NCBI RefSeq assembly: GCF_900476375.1
Contig: NZ_UPPP01000066.1
Span: 1-64,000 of the forward strand
Length of the DNA stretch: 64,000 bases
Direction of reading: 5' to 3'
Source of the DNA: Allolucifera butyrica
GTDB lineage: Bacteria; Bacillota; Negativicutes; Sporomusales; UPPP01
The position numbers were made by a program, and so were the translations under genes. A model generated the notes under the pieces. The model saw nothing but the letters and a program-made list of their open reading frames with translations, ran no database searches and was not told where the DNA came from. How positions within the stretch are numbered: the first letter of the stretch is position 1; every line of letters begins with the position of its first letter. This document shows positions 35,225 to 43,365 of the stretch, one piece after another.

Positions 35225-35393
35225 GAATTTTTTTAAGCCGTCAGGTGCCTTTTAGACAGCCCATTAATACTTTTCCATTGTTTATTGTTTTGGCAATGTG
35301 TTATACTTATGCCGGATTATCCAAATCCATATTTCATATTTTCCAAACGATATTGAAATTGCAAAACAACGGACTAAAAAGGCAGGTGTAACT

Positions 35394-35624
35394 ATGGACA
35401 GTGTAACTGCCGGCCACTTAAAAGCCGGAATCATTTTTGGCGACCATGCCGCCCAGGAATACATTTATCTTCCGCCGGGTGAAGTGGGTGTGGAAGAACC
35501 CGTCTGCATCCTGGAATCCCGCGAAAAAAAACAGGATATTTCTCTGGAGGAGGCCGTTCTCCTGGTAGCCCGTCTCGGCCTGAAGCCGGTGCGCCATCCC
35601 CGCTGGGGCAGCCGCTCCTATTAA
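35394..35624 (+). CDS. Small hypothetical protein
   Basis: 76 aa from ATG 35394 preceded by AGGCAGGTG; the open frame to 35298 has no ribosome site. Sequence has AGIIFGDHAAQEYIYLPPGE, then an acidic segment and LEEAVLLVARLGLKPV, an alpha/beta pattern without Cys or membrane parts. Not recognised. Convergent with the membrane protein gene, 9 bp away, so its terminator is not obvious. Confidence 0.65.
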   Translation: MDSVTAGHLKAGIIFGDHAAQEYIYLPPGEVGVEEPVCILESREKKQDISLEEAVLLVARLGLKPVRHPRWGSRSY

Positions 35625-35633
35625 ATATATTGC

Positions 35634-37337
35634 TTAATAACCGGCAGCATCGAACTTGAGAATGCCCACCGGAGACTCTTTACTATTCTTTACACTCAGA
35701 ACAATCGTATCCCCCGGTTTGACCAGCGGCAGTTTCGCCGATACGTTGACTGAACCGACAAAAATACGCGGATCATTTTCCAGGGTAAGATAAAAATACG
35801 ATTCACCGCCTTTTACAACCTGGGAGAAACGAACTACCTTGCCCTGCACTTGCTCTTGCTGCACTGCATTACCGGGTACAAAGGCGTTGCCCCGTCCGGC
35901 AAGATTTTGCTCATAGGCGTTAAAGGCGCTTTCAATATCCGGGCCAACCCCTACGATGTTGTAATTTTCAACGGAAATAAAAGATACTTGCTTTAGCAAT
36001 CCTTCTTTATCTTTTAACGGGGCAATGTAGGTCGGTACACCGTTGATATTGTAAAGCACCGGATAGCCGGCCCGGTACCCTTTCTCCTGCACCTGCCCTT
36101 CCGCCGATTTTCTGGCGGCGTCTTCGGTAGCGCCGGCCACCTTGTACCACTTGGCTTCCTTAGTACGCGAATTTACCATAATAAAACCAACCGTACTCTG
36201 GTCTTTGCCGGAAGAAGTAATGCCTGTATACCAATATATATTATTGTCATTGCCATAAATTAAATTCAGCTGGTTGCCGGCAGGTTTCAGGGTTCCTGTC
36301 TTGGCCAGGACCGAATTCCAAAAACCGTTAATATATTCACCCCAGTCGCTAATCTGTCTATAGACAAATTCCTCCGGCTGCACCCGGTCCACCCACTGAG
36401 GAACATCGTTCATGGAATACCGGCTAATCTCACCGGTCTGGGCATTAACCAGCACCACTCCCACCGCATCGGAACCGGCGTAGCCGATTTTGTTTTTATA
36501 TAAGGTCACTACCCAATACGGTGTCAGATTATCATCGACCTCAAAGGAGAAATCTGTCATTCCTACGTTAACAATCCCGTGCCAATATAGATACCGCGGT
36601 AGATAATCCAGAAAAAAGCCGTTGAGCTGATATTTTATAAAGGCAGTCTGGACGAGACGGACATCCTCCGGATTGGTAGCCGATACCATGACATAGCCTT
36701 TGCTGCCCGTTGCCCGGTTAGTAAGCCACTGAAAAAACCCCCGGTATTCCAACGGAGCGACATAATACAGTTGATTCCGCACCTTTTGCAATGACATTTC
36801 GCCCATACGGGTTGTGCTGCCCAAAGCAGGCACTTCACCGATCTTTTTATCGGCCAATTTAACCGCCGTCTCCGGATCAATGATGCGAATCTGCGCCAGA
36901 TCGATCGGTTCCACGTCGGCCGAAAAAGTACTCTCCTTCACCGGCCCCAAAAGGCGGCGGTAGGACTGACTGAAAAAAAGAGTGTTACTGGTGAGTATCG
37001 GTAAAATCGCGGAGTTAAGAAAACCGGCTATGATTAGAATAATACCGACAATAGCGATTTTTCTTTGTCTCGCTGCCAGTTTATGTCCGGATATGTTGAC
37101 TACTTTCTCCTCATCCTTCCCTTCTCCGCCCAGCAGCCGGTTGAGCAACTGTCCCCAAGGAGAATTGGCAAATGCCGCCTGACCGTGCCGGATCAAAGAA
37201 CGAGCCGAGAAGGCAAGCAGCACAACACCCCACAGAATAAAAAGCGGCGACCAGTCTACAAAGCCCCAGGCAAAAACAGGTTGTTGAAAATAAACAAACA
37301 GCAGCGTCAAAACAGACGCAAGTACGATCAAAGACAC
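35634..37337 (-). CDS. Membrane protein of unknown function with large extracytoplasmic domain
   Basis: 567 aa. Two N-terminal hydrophobic parts (residues 1-45, probably two helices, and about 92-115), then a long soluble region. Recurrent segments such as AVGVVLVNAQTGEISRY and STVGFIMVNSRTKEAKWY look like PepSY-type strand/turn units, and a late beta-rich domain (YFYLTLENDPRIFVGSV) ends in VGILKFDAAGY. I do not recognise a characterised family. ATG 37337 as given; may be a wall- or membrane-associated protein. Confidence 0.75.
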   Translation of the reverse strand: MSLIVLASVLTLLFVYFQQPVFAWGFVDWSPLFILWGVVLLAFSARSLIRHGQAAFANSPWGQLLNRLLGGEGKDEEKVVNISGHKLAARQRKIAIVGIILIIAGFLNSAILPILTSNTLFFSQSYRRLLGPVKESTFSADVEPIDLAQIRIIDPETAVKLADKKIGEVPALGSTTRMGEMSLQKVRNQLYYVAPLEYRGFFQWLTNRATGSKGYVMVSATNPEDVRLVQTAFIKYQLNGFFLDYLPRYLYWHGIVNVGMTDFSFEVDDNLTPYWVVTLYKNKIGYAGSDAVGVVLVNAQTGEISRYSMNDVPQWVDRVQPEEFVYRQISDWGEYINGFWNSVLAKTGTLKPAGNQLNLIYGNDNNIYWYTGITSSGKDQSTVGFIMVNSRTKEAKWYKVAGATEDAARKSAEGQVQEKGYRAGYPVLYNINGVPTYIAPLKDKEGLLKQVSFISVENYNIVGVGPDIESAFNAYEQNLAGRGNAFVPGNAVQQEQVQGKVVRFSQVVKGGESYFYLTLENDPRIFVGSVNVSAKLPLVKPGDTIVLSVKNSKESPVGILKFDAAGY

Positions 37338-37452
37338 TTCATCACCCCAAAATATTCAATATTCATAGTATAGCCATTTTTTATTTTCTTCTGCGCCAGA
37401 GCGGCAAAATCCTTTAAAAGTTCGGCTCATGGCGCAGGGCTCAAGGTGCAGA

Positions 37453-37494
37453 CAAAGAAAAAAACAGGCTGCCGGTGTATACCGGCGGCCTGCT
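37453..37494 (-). terminator. Terminator of the dha operon
   Basis: Minus strand CAGGCCGCCGGT pairs with ACCGGCAGCCTG with one mismatch and a 4-nt loop, followed by TTTTTTTCTTTG. It lies about 115 bp after dhaM, beyond a family hairpin at 37581. Confidence 0.75.
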
Positions 37495-37580
37495 CCTTTC
37501 TAAAGTATAATAGAAAGTCTTAAAGACTGCCTAAATGATTTAGACAGGTTTTTCGCGCCCTGCGCCATGAGCCCTGAGCC

Positions 37581-37604
37581 GAAAGACCGCGTCGGCGGTC
37601 TTTC
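37581..37604. repeat. GACCGC/GCGGTC hairpin repeat overlapping the dhaM 3' side
   Basis: GAAAGACCGC and GCGGTCTTTC with 4-nt loop; preceded on the left by GCGCCCTGCGCCATGAGCCC, the inverted form of the GC-rich companion repeat (another copy near 37424-37448). Confidence 0.6.
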
Positions 37605-37609
37605 TTGAT

Positions 37610-37999
37610 TCAAGAAAGTTTAACCATACTGCGGCTGCCTTCTGCTGCCGCTATCACGGCGGCAAGCGGACTGCCGACGGAAGCTTCCACGGCAGCCATA
37701 ATGCTGCCTTCCAGGATGGGAGCGTCCGCAATCTTTACGTCAATCTCCCCGGGCAACAGTTCAATCGCCGTTTCCGTACTCAAAACAGCACTGCCAAGAT
37801 CCACCAGCACCACGACTCCGTCTCCCGAATCAGCCCTTACAATGGCCTCGCTGATGCGGACGGCATCTGTGCCGATCGCGCCGTCATTCATTCCGCCGGC
37901 GGCAATCAAATTCAGTCCCGGTCCGGCCATCTGAGCGGCCAATTCTTTGATACCGTCGGCTGCTTTCCGGCTATGGGAAACAATGACCATCCCCACCAT
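37610..37999 (-). CDS. dhaM: Dihydroxyacetone kinase phosphoryl donor subunit DhaM
   Basis: PTS EIIA-Man-like protein (129 aa) that hands phosphate from HPr to ADP bound on DhaL. Active His9 is in MVIVSHSRKAADG; AAGGMNDGAIGTDAVRI and VLVDLGSAVLSTE are family motifs. This is the short single-domain form, without the fused HPr/EI domains seen in E. coli. Three genes dhaK, dhaL, dhaM are in order on the minus strand. Confidence 0.94.
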   Translation of the reverse strand: MVGMVIVSHSRKAADGIKELAAQMAGPGLNLIAAGGMNDGAIGTDAVRISEAIVRADSGDGVVVLVDLGSAVLSTETAIELLPGEIDVKIADAPILEGSIMAAVEASVGSPLAAVIAAAEGSRSMVKLS

Positions 38000-38002
38000 T
38001 GG

Positions 38003-38638
38003 CTATCCCTCCTGACGGCGGCAAAAATCCGCCAGCGCCGCCAGCATCAGATAAGCTGACGTAGCGCCGGGATCCTGATGCCCCCGGCTGCGTTCACCCA
38101 AATAACTGGCCCGGCCTTTGGTCGCAATGATAGTCTTGGTATATTCGACTCCCTGTAAGGCCGCATCCCGCGCCAGTTCCAGGCACTCAACCAGTGTCCT
38201 CTGCTCCTCCATTCCGGCCACAAACGCTTCATAAGCCGGTTCGAGAGCATCAAGCATGGTTTTCTCGCCTCGCTGCGCCTTTCCCCGCTCCTTGATTCCG
38301 GTAATTGCGGCGGCCAGCATTTGCGCCGCTGCAGCCGCATCCAGACTCCATTTTCCCTGGCTGGCGGCGGCGGCCCGCATAAAGGCTGTTCCATATAAAG
38401 GACCTGATGCTCCACCAACGGTAGAAATCAATGTCATTCCAACCGTTTTTAAAACGAAGCTAATATCTTTGTCAGGCTCTAGCCCGGTGAGTTTAGTCAT
38501 AACCGCTTCGAAGCCTCTGGCCATATTAATGCCATGGTCGGCATCACCAATGGCGGCATCTAAAGCAGTCAGGTTTTCCTTATTAGTAATAATCGCCTCA
38601 CCGATGGCCTGAATCGCAGCGATAGCATAAGCACTCAC
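38003..38638 (-). CDS. dhaL: Dihydroxyacetone kinase ADP-binding subunit DhaL
   Basis: Phosphoryl-transfer subunit (211 aa) with tightly bound ADP. Metal-binding Asp residues in LDAAIGDADHGINMARG, plus VGGASGPLYGTAF and the C-terminal GERSRGHQDPGATSA nucleotide loop. The start appears to be a GTG with GGGGGAGATC upstream. Ends 3 bp before dhaM. Confidence 0.94.
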   Translation of the reverse strand: MSAYAIAAIQAIGEAIITNKENLTALDAAIGDADHGINMARGFEAVMTKLTGLEPDKDISFVLKTVGMTLISTVGGASGPLYGTAFMRAAAASQGKWSLDAAAAAQMLAAAITGIKERGKAQRGEKTMLDALEPAYEAFVAGMEEQRTLVECLELARDAALQGVEYTKTIIATKGRASYLGERSRGHQDPGATSAYLMLAALADFCRRQEG

Positions 38639-38717
38639 ATTGATCTCCCCCTATCCAGGTTATCCCGGCCAATTTTGTTTGTGGTTCGTCGCAGCATCTT
38701 CTCAATCAGTAACCCGG

Positions 38718-39713
38718 CTAGAATTGCACAAATGCCGGCGTGTCGGCAGGGGCCAATAACAATGCTTTAAGTTCCGCATCCAGTTTCAGCAAAGTAATCG
38801 AAAACCCGGCCATTTCCAGAGAAGTCATATAATTGCCTACAAAGGTTTTGGCTGTCTTGATCCCTTTCGCGTTTAGAACCGCCGCAACTTTCCGGTTTAC
38901 AACATACAATTCCATCAGTGGCGTAGCTCCTAACCCATTGACCAGTACGGCAACTTCATCCCCCTGTTGCAGCGGCATATCGGCAAAAATTTTCTCCAGC
39001 AGATGCGAGGCAATTTCATCGGCAGAGCGAATATTCTCCCGGTGCGTGCCCGGTTCGCCATGGATTCCCATACCGATTTCCATTTCGTCTTCCGCCAGGG
39101 TAAAACTGGGTTTGCCTGCCGCCGGTACAATACAAGGCGACAAAGCCATTCCCATGGAGCGCACATTAGCAATCACCTTTTCCGCAATCCGCTTGACTTC
39201 CGTCAGGTCAGCCCCCGTTTCCGCCTTGGCGCCGGCAATCTTGTGCAGCAATACCGTTCCGGCAATGCCTCTGCGTCCCGTAGTCCAAGTGCTGTTCTCC
39301 ACTGCTACGTCATCATTGATTACTACTTTATCTACCTTGATTCCATCTGCCTCAGCCATTTCCGCCGCCATTTCGAAGTTCATCACATCACCGGTGTAGT
39401 TTTTGATGATCAACAAGACACCTTTATCGCCATCCACCGCTTTGACCGCTTCATAAACCTGGTCCGGCGTCGGTGAGGTAAATACGGCTCCGGCAACTGC
39501 TCCATCCAGCATTCCCCTGCCGACAAAGCCGCCATGAGATGGTTCATGGCCGCTGCCGCCGCCGCTAACCAGGGCTACTTTGGCCGTGGGGCCGTTTGCC
39601 CGCACCAAAACGTTGAATCCCTCAATCCGCTTAACATATTGCGGATGTGCCGCGACGACCCCCTGCAGCATTTCCTCTACGACTTGTTCAGGCTTATTAA
39701 TTACCTTTTTCAT
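38718..39713 (-). CDS. dhaK: Dihydroxyacetone kinase substrate-binding subunit DhaK
   Basis: Binds dihydroxyacetone covalently (331 aa). SGGGSGHEPSHGGFVG and KNYTGDVMNFEMA are substrate-site loops; the His in MGIHGEPGTHRENI forms the hemiaminal bond. GGGAGGGG precedes the ATG. The operon channels dihydroxyacetone to DHAP using PTS phosphate, tying it to ptsHI in this window. Confidence 0.95.
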   Translation of the reverse strand: MKKVINKPEQVVEEMLQGVVAAHPQYVKRIEGFNVLVRANGPTAKVALVSGGGSGHEPSHGGFVGRGMLDGAVAGAVFTSPTPDQVYEAVKAVDGDKGVLLIIKNYTGDVMNFEMAAEMAEADGIKVDKVVINDDVAVENSTWTTGRRGIAGTVLLHKIAGAKAETGADLTEVKRIAEKVIANVRSMGMALSPCIVPAAGKPSFTLAEDEMEIGMGIHGEPGTHRENIRSADEIASHLLEKIFADMPLQQGDEVAVLVNGLGATPLMELYVVNRKVAAVLNAKGIKTAKTFVGNYMTSLEMAGFSITLLKLDAELKALLLAPADTPAFVQF

Positions 39714-39788
39714 TCTTTTCCCCTCCCTTATTTAATGCTCCGGTTTATCACCGGATTCATAACCCATTCCTTTTGGCATCCGCCCCGT

Positions 39789-39819
39789 CAGAAGAATCGT
39801 TTTGTCATAAGCGGAGGTT
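39789..39819. repeat. Half copy of the palindromic repeat
   Basis: CAGAAGAATCGTTTTGTCA followed by TAAGCGGAGGTT; near-identical to the left arm of elements at 24290 and 27882, without the right arm. Confidence 0.6.
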
Positions 39820-39974
39820 TGTCTCCTAATCTTGTTTGTATATCTATTTTCCATCCACACCAATATATTCCTGCCTGCGCAATAGATATTTTCATAATAT
39901 TCAATCTCTAAATACATTTGTCTCCTCTCTAATCCCGGCATAATAGTTTTAATTTTGCGATATATTTTTCGCTA

Positions 39975-40003
39975 TTGACAGTAAGCCTAACCATTGTTAT
40001 AGT
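39975..40003 (+). promoter_or_regulatory. Promoter of amt-glnK
   Basis: TTGACA (39975-39980) and TATAGT (39998-40003), 17-bp spacing. The start point near 40010 leaves about 17 nt before the hairpins at 40027. Confidence 0.8.
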
Positions 40004-40026
40004 AGATATATAATTTAATACTGATT

Positions 40027-40071
40027 AAGGCAATGAAGCCTTCGCCGTAATATGCGGCGAAGGCTTTTTTT
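40027..40071 (+). promoter_or_regulatory. Leader terminator overlapping an ANTAR-like hairpin
   Basis: AAGGC-AATGAA-GCCTT (40027-40042) is a small hairpin with a hexaloop having A at position 1 and G at 4, as in ANTAR targets. Its 3' arm is also the 5' arm of terminator GCCTTCGCCG/CGGCGAAGGC (40038-40064) with seven Ts. The two structures exclude each other, so an antiterminator protein could switch amt-glnK. The second ANTAR hairpin is less convincing (7-nt loop). Confidence 0.55.
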
Positions 40072-40186
40072 CTCCCGGGACAATGGAGTCCTGAAGCCTG
40101 CTTCAGGGCCCCTTTCTATTTTCCCATCTGTTTCACCCCGCATTTATCCGAACTTATTTACTTTATGGAAAAGGAAGGGATTTATA

Positions 40187-41596
40187 ATGAAAAAATGGTG
40201 GATGATCCTCGGTTTAGGTCTCTTGATGAGCCTGGCGTTCCTGCCATCCGCTTTCGCTGAAGGTACGGCGAATGCCCCCAAAATTGATTCGGGAGACACT
40301 ACTTTCGTGCTTCTCAGCGCCGCCCTGGTAATGATCATGACTCCCGGTCTGGCATTGTTTTATGGTGGTATGGTACGTACAAAAAATGTACTGTCAACGA
40401 TTATGCAAAGTTTCTTTATCGTCGGACTTATTTCTGTACAATGGGTTTTATGGGGTTATACTCTGGCCTTTGGTCCTGATATAGGCCATTTTGTAGGCGG
40501 ATTAAATTGGCTGGGTTTAGCCGGCGTGGGACAGGACCCTAACGCCGATTATGCGGCAACAATCCCGGCTTTGGCCTTCATGATTTTCCAGGCTATGTTC
40601 GCCGTTATTACGCCGGCCTTGATTACCGGTTCCTTTGCTGAACGCATGCGATTCCCGGCTTTCGTTGTCTTCACCCTGATCTGGGCAACCTTTGTTTATG
40701 ATCCGGTTGCACACTGGGTATGGGGTGTTGGCGGCTGGTTGCATGATTTAGGCGTTCTGGATTTCGCCGGCGGGACTGTGGTTCATATTCTGTCCGGCGT
40801 ATCCGGTCTGGTAATTGCGTTAATGATTGGCAAGCGAAAAGGATATGGTCATGAAGTCATGTTGCCGCATCACCTGCCAATGACTGTTATCGGCGCTTCT
40901 CTCCTCTGGTTTGGCTGGTTCGGCTTCAATGCCGGCAGCGCTTTAGCGGCCAACGGTCTGGCTGCCAGTGCCTTCGTCGTTACCAATACGGCTGCAGCGG
41001 CAGCAACCATTTCCTGGGTTGGCAGCGAATGGCTCTATCATGGCAAACCGACTATTCTGGGTGCCGCCAGCGGCTGCGTCGCCGGTCTGGTTGCCATTAC
41101 TCCCGCTTCCGGGTTCGTCGGAGTAGTTCCATCCGTTATCATCGGCTTGGCCGGCGGTGTCATTTGTTTCTTCTCCGTCAGCGTCCTGAAAGCGAAACTA
41201 GGTTACGATGATGCTCTGGATGCATTTGGCTGTCACGGCATTGGCGGTACCTGGGGCGCCATCGCCACCGGTCTTTTTGCCTCCAAACAAATCAATCCGG
41301 CCGGTGCCGACGGTTTATTCTACGGCAATGCCGCCCAGTTAACAACACAGATAATCGGTGTCGCTGCCAGTTGGGCCTTCGCCGCCGTCATGACCTTCAT
41401 TATCATTAAAGTAATCGGTTTGTTTATGCAAATCCGTAGCGATGACAGCGCGGAAGTGCAAGGGCTCGATCTCAGCGAACACGGTGAAAGAGGCTACGCT
41501 TATCAGGACCTGATTACCGGACACCCCCTGAGCGCCAGTATTGTCGGCGCTCAGGCTGCACAAGAAGTAGGTATACCCAAAACTACATTGGGTTAA
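40187..41596 (+). CDS. amt: Ammonium transporter
   Basis: Amt/MEP/Rh channel protein (469 aa). Cleavable signal peptide (MKKWWMILGLG ... PSAFA) then about 11 TM helices; GGMVRTKNVLS, FDPVAHWVWGVGGW-like DPVAHWVWG, FAGGTVVHILSG and FHGIGGTWG-like CHGIGGTWGA hold the twin-His and Phe-gate regions. The frame runs upstream to 40052 through the leader, but ATG 40187 has AAGGAAGGG. Followed 36 bp later by glnK. Confidence 0.95.
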   Translation: MKKWWMILGLGLLMSLAFLPSAFAEGTANAPKIDSGDTTFVLLSAALVMIMTPGLALFYGGMVRTKNVLSTIMQSFFIVGLISVQWVLWGYTLAFGPDIGHFVGGLNWLGLAGVGQDPNADYAATIPALAFMIFQAMFAVITPALITGSFAERMRFPAFVVFTLIWATFVYDPVAHWVWGVGGWLHDLGVLDFAGGTVVHILSGVSGLVIALMIGKRKGYGHEVMLPHHLPMTVIGASLLWFGWFGFNAGSALAANGLAASAFVVTNTAAAAATISWVGSEWLYHGKPTILGAASGCVAGLVAITPASGFVGVVPSVIIGLAGGVICFFSVSVLKAKLGYDDALDAFGCHGIGGTWGAIATGLFASKQINPAGADGLFYGNAAQLTTQIIGVAASWAFAAVMTFIIIKVIGLFMQIRSDDSAEVQGLDLSEHGERGYAYQDLITGHPLSASIVGAQAAQEVGIPKTTLG

Positions 41597-41632
41597 CCCC
41601 GCCCGGCTGTAAAACTGAGAGGAGGAGAGTAT

Positions 41633-42004
41633 ATGCGCGAGATAACTAAGGTAGAAATTATCACCCGCCCGGAAAAACTGGAAGAACTGAAAGAGGCCAT
41701 GAATGCTATCGGAGTAACGGGCATGACCGTGACCCAGGTCTATGGCTGCGGCCTTTCGAAAGGTCATAAGGAAGTATATCGTGGCAAAGAAGTTACCGTA
41801 AATCTTTTGCCAAAAGTAAAAATAGAAATTGTCGTTTGTGAAGTCCCGGTGGAAAAAGTGCTCGACGCCGCGAAAAAGGCATGCCGGACAGGCAATATCG
41901 GCGACGGTAAAATATTCGTCTACTCCATAGCCAATGCGGTGCGTATTCGTACCGGTGAAGAAGGCGACATTGCGATTATGGACCCCAAGGACACAACGAA
42001 ATAG
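41633..42004 (+). CDS. glnK: P-II family nitrogen regulator, GlnK-like
   Basis: Small trimeric signal protein (123 aa) that binds ATP/ADP/2-oxoglutarate and blocks Amt. T-loop reads YGCGLSKGHKEVYRGKEVTV; the residue matching uridylylated Tyr51 is Val54, so classic uridylylation at that site is not possible. C-terminal GDGKIFVYSIANAVRIRTGE is the nucleotide site. AGAGGAGGAG precedes the ATG. Pairing with amt fits GlnK. Confidence 0.94.
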   Translation: MREITKVEIITRPEKLEELKEAMNAIGVTGMTVTQVYGCGLSKGHKEVYRGKEVTVNLLPKVKIEIVVCEVPVEKVLDAAKKACRTGNIGDGKIFVYSIANAVRIRTGEEGDIAIMDPKDTTK

Positions 42005-42044
42005 GAAAAACCGCTGACGCGTTTTTTCGAAGACCGCTAATTCT

Positions 42045-42085
42045 AAAGGGCAGGCTTGAAGTATCCTTCAGGCCTGCCCTTTTTG
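42045..42085 (+). terminator. Terminator of amt-glnK
   Basis: AAGGGCAGGC pairs with GCCTGCCCTT, inner loop of 16 nt that can itself pair (TTGAAG/CTTCAG), then TTTTG. A weaker ACCGCTGACGCG hairpin-like remnant lies between at 42003-42030. Confidence 0.85.
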
Positions 42086-42097
42086 AAATTAGATCGG

Positions 42098-42517
42098 TTA
42101 ATACACGCCGCAGGAATTTAAGAACTCCTTATATTTCCGGTCTGTACCCAGAATATGTTGTTCTATCCAATTCGCCGTAAAAATGATTGCCTCTTGCAAA
42201 ATTTCGTCCTGACGCTTGTCGAGATCTTCCTTCTCTATCTTGGTCATTTTATTAATAAAGGAACCATGCTCCAGCTTATGAATCTTAAATTCCAGCGGAT
42301 TATAGTGATTGTCTTGCATTAACTTTTCTTCGTATTCAAAGTGATAAACCGTATACTTTTTTAGTTCGCTAAAAACCGCTTTAATTTGGTCATAGTAATC
42401 CATGCCGTCGTTCAGGCTGGCAATTTCATATAAATCGGCCATTAAAACAAACAGCCGCTTGTGCTGTACATCAATGTCCGCGACACCACTCCCGTAAATT
42501 TCCTTCCAGTCAAACAT
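42098..42517 (-). CDS. Bacteriohemerythrin
   Basis: Non-heme di-iron oxygen-binding protein (139 aa). Ligands visible: His in DVQHKRLF, HFEYEEKLM, HKLEHGSFI, and HILGTDRKY. Single domain, N-terminal FDWKEIYGSGVADID typical. In anaerobes it may sense or scavenge oxygen. Lone gene between nitrogen genes and thpR. Confidence 0.93.
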   Translation of the reverse strand: MFDWKEIYGSGVADIDVQHKRLFVLMADLYEIASLNDGMDYYDQIKAVFSELKKYTVYHFEYEEKLMQDNHYNPLEFKIHKLEHGSFINKMTKIEKEDLDKRQDEILQEAIIFTANWIEQHILGTDRKYKEFLNSCGVY

Positions 42518-42581
42518 TCAAACACCTTCTCTCATAATAATTATAAAATTCGTAATTATGAAATAAATTCATCATAAGCCC

Positions 42582-43196
42582 CTAAAATTCCTGTTCCTTC
42601 CTGCCTGTTATGTAATAAAATTCACATTTGACCGTCCGAACTATCCGGCAAAAAAAAGTTGCCAAGGGACAATATCGACGCCGCCTGTCTATCACCGTAC
42701 TCTCCAGCAAAGAAAAGCGTTCTACCGGAAATGCTTTGCCTGCCGGGCTGCAGTCGATTTCATCCCGCCGGACGGGCCGGCTGTTGATAAAGTATATTTC
42801 CCGGGCCAGGGTAATATGTGGCTGATAGTTATTGCCAGGGACCGGAAAGCCCGCCCCGGTCAATGCCGCCGATATGTTCGAGCGAAGAGTACCCAATGCT
42901 TGCGTATCCCCTTCTAAACCAATCCATAAGACCCGAAACGGATTTTTTCCGCCAAATACACCGGGCTTTCCCAGCCGCAAAACAAAAGGCCGTTGCTGCA
43001 ACGCCGCACAACGTAATTGGTCCGTAAGTTTCCCGACCATAGCTGGTTCCATCTCACCTAGGAACTGTAGTGTAATATGTAAATTGCTCCGGTCAACAAA
43101 GCGGGCTTTGTTAATCTCCCCGGCCAGACCCGTCCGCAACCGGTCCAGTTCTGCTATGATCTCTTCCGGCAGTTCAATGGCGATAAACAATCGCAA
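42582..43196 (-). CDS. thpR: RNA 2',3'-cyclic phosphodiesterase (2H family)
   Basis: 204 aa. Two HxTx motifs, LHITLQFLG and PHITLA, form the 2H active site that opens 2',3'-cyclic phosphates on RNA. TTG 43196 chosen: GGGGTGA is 5-8 nt upstream and homologues begin LRLFIAIELP; the open frame upstream to 43325 has no such site. C-terminal tail after RRRYCPLATF is longer than usual and basic. Confidence 0.85.
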   Translation of the reverse strand: MRLFIAIELPEEIIAELDRLRTGLAGEINKARFVDRSNLHITLQFLGEMEPAMVGKLTDQLRCAALQQRPFVLRLGKPGVFGGKNPFRVLWIGLEGDTQALGTLRSNISAALTGAGFPVPGNNYQPHITLAREIYFINSRPVRRDEIDCSPAGKAFPVERFSLLESTVIDRRRRYCPLATFFCRIVRTVKCEFYYITGRKEQEF

Positions 43197-43311
43197 AAAA
43201 TCACCCCGTTCCACTTTTCGCCTTCTTCTGTTATTTGACAATAAAATTCTCCTGAAAAAGATCAGTTTCCTTATTTTGGCCAATCTGTTATTCTTTATAC
43301 TCTTGATATAG

Positions 43312-43352
43312 AAGAAACCCGGCAACCGCTTACAAGCAGATTGCCGGGTTCT
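43312..43352 (-). terminator. Terminator of the pyruvate oxidoreductase gene
   Basis: Minus strand AACCCGGCAA pairs with TTGCCGGGTT, 12-14 nt loop, then TCTTC. It lies just after the stop codon of the large gene. Confidence 0.75.
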
Positions 43353-43365
43353 CTCAATCCATTCT

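Larger units (their letters stand above)
39714..40186. other. Divergent spacer (dhaK / amt)
   Basis: 473 bp. Contains the half palindrome 39789-39819, the amt promoter, and the terminator-bearing leader. A small frame at 39732-39941 has no ribosome site and overlaps the repeat; not called. Confidence 0.6.

Noticed and set aside
35182-35391. 69-codon frame upstream of the small hypothetical gene
   Set aside because: No ribosome site; overlaps the trp promoter on the other strand; composition is AT-driven.
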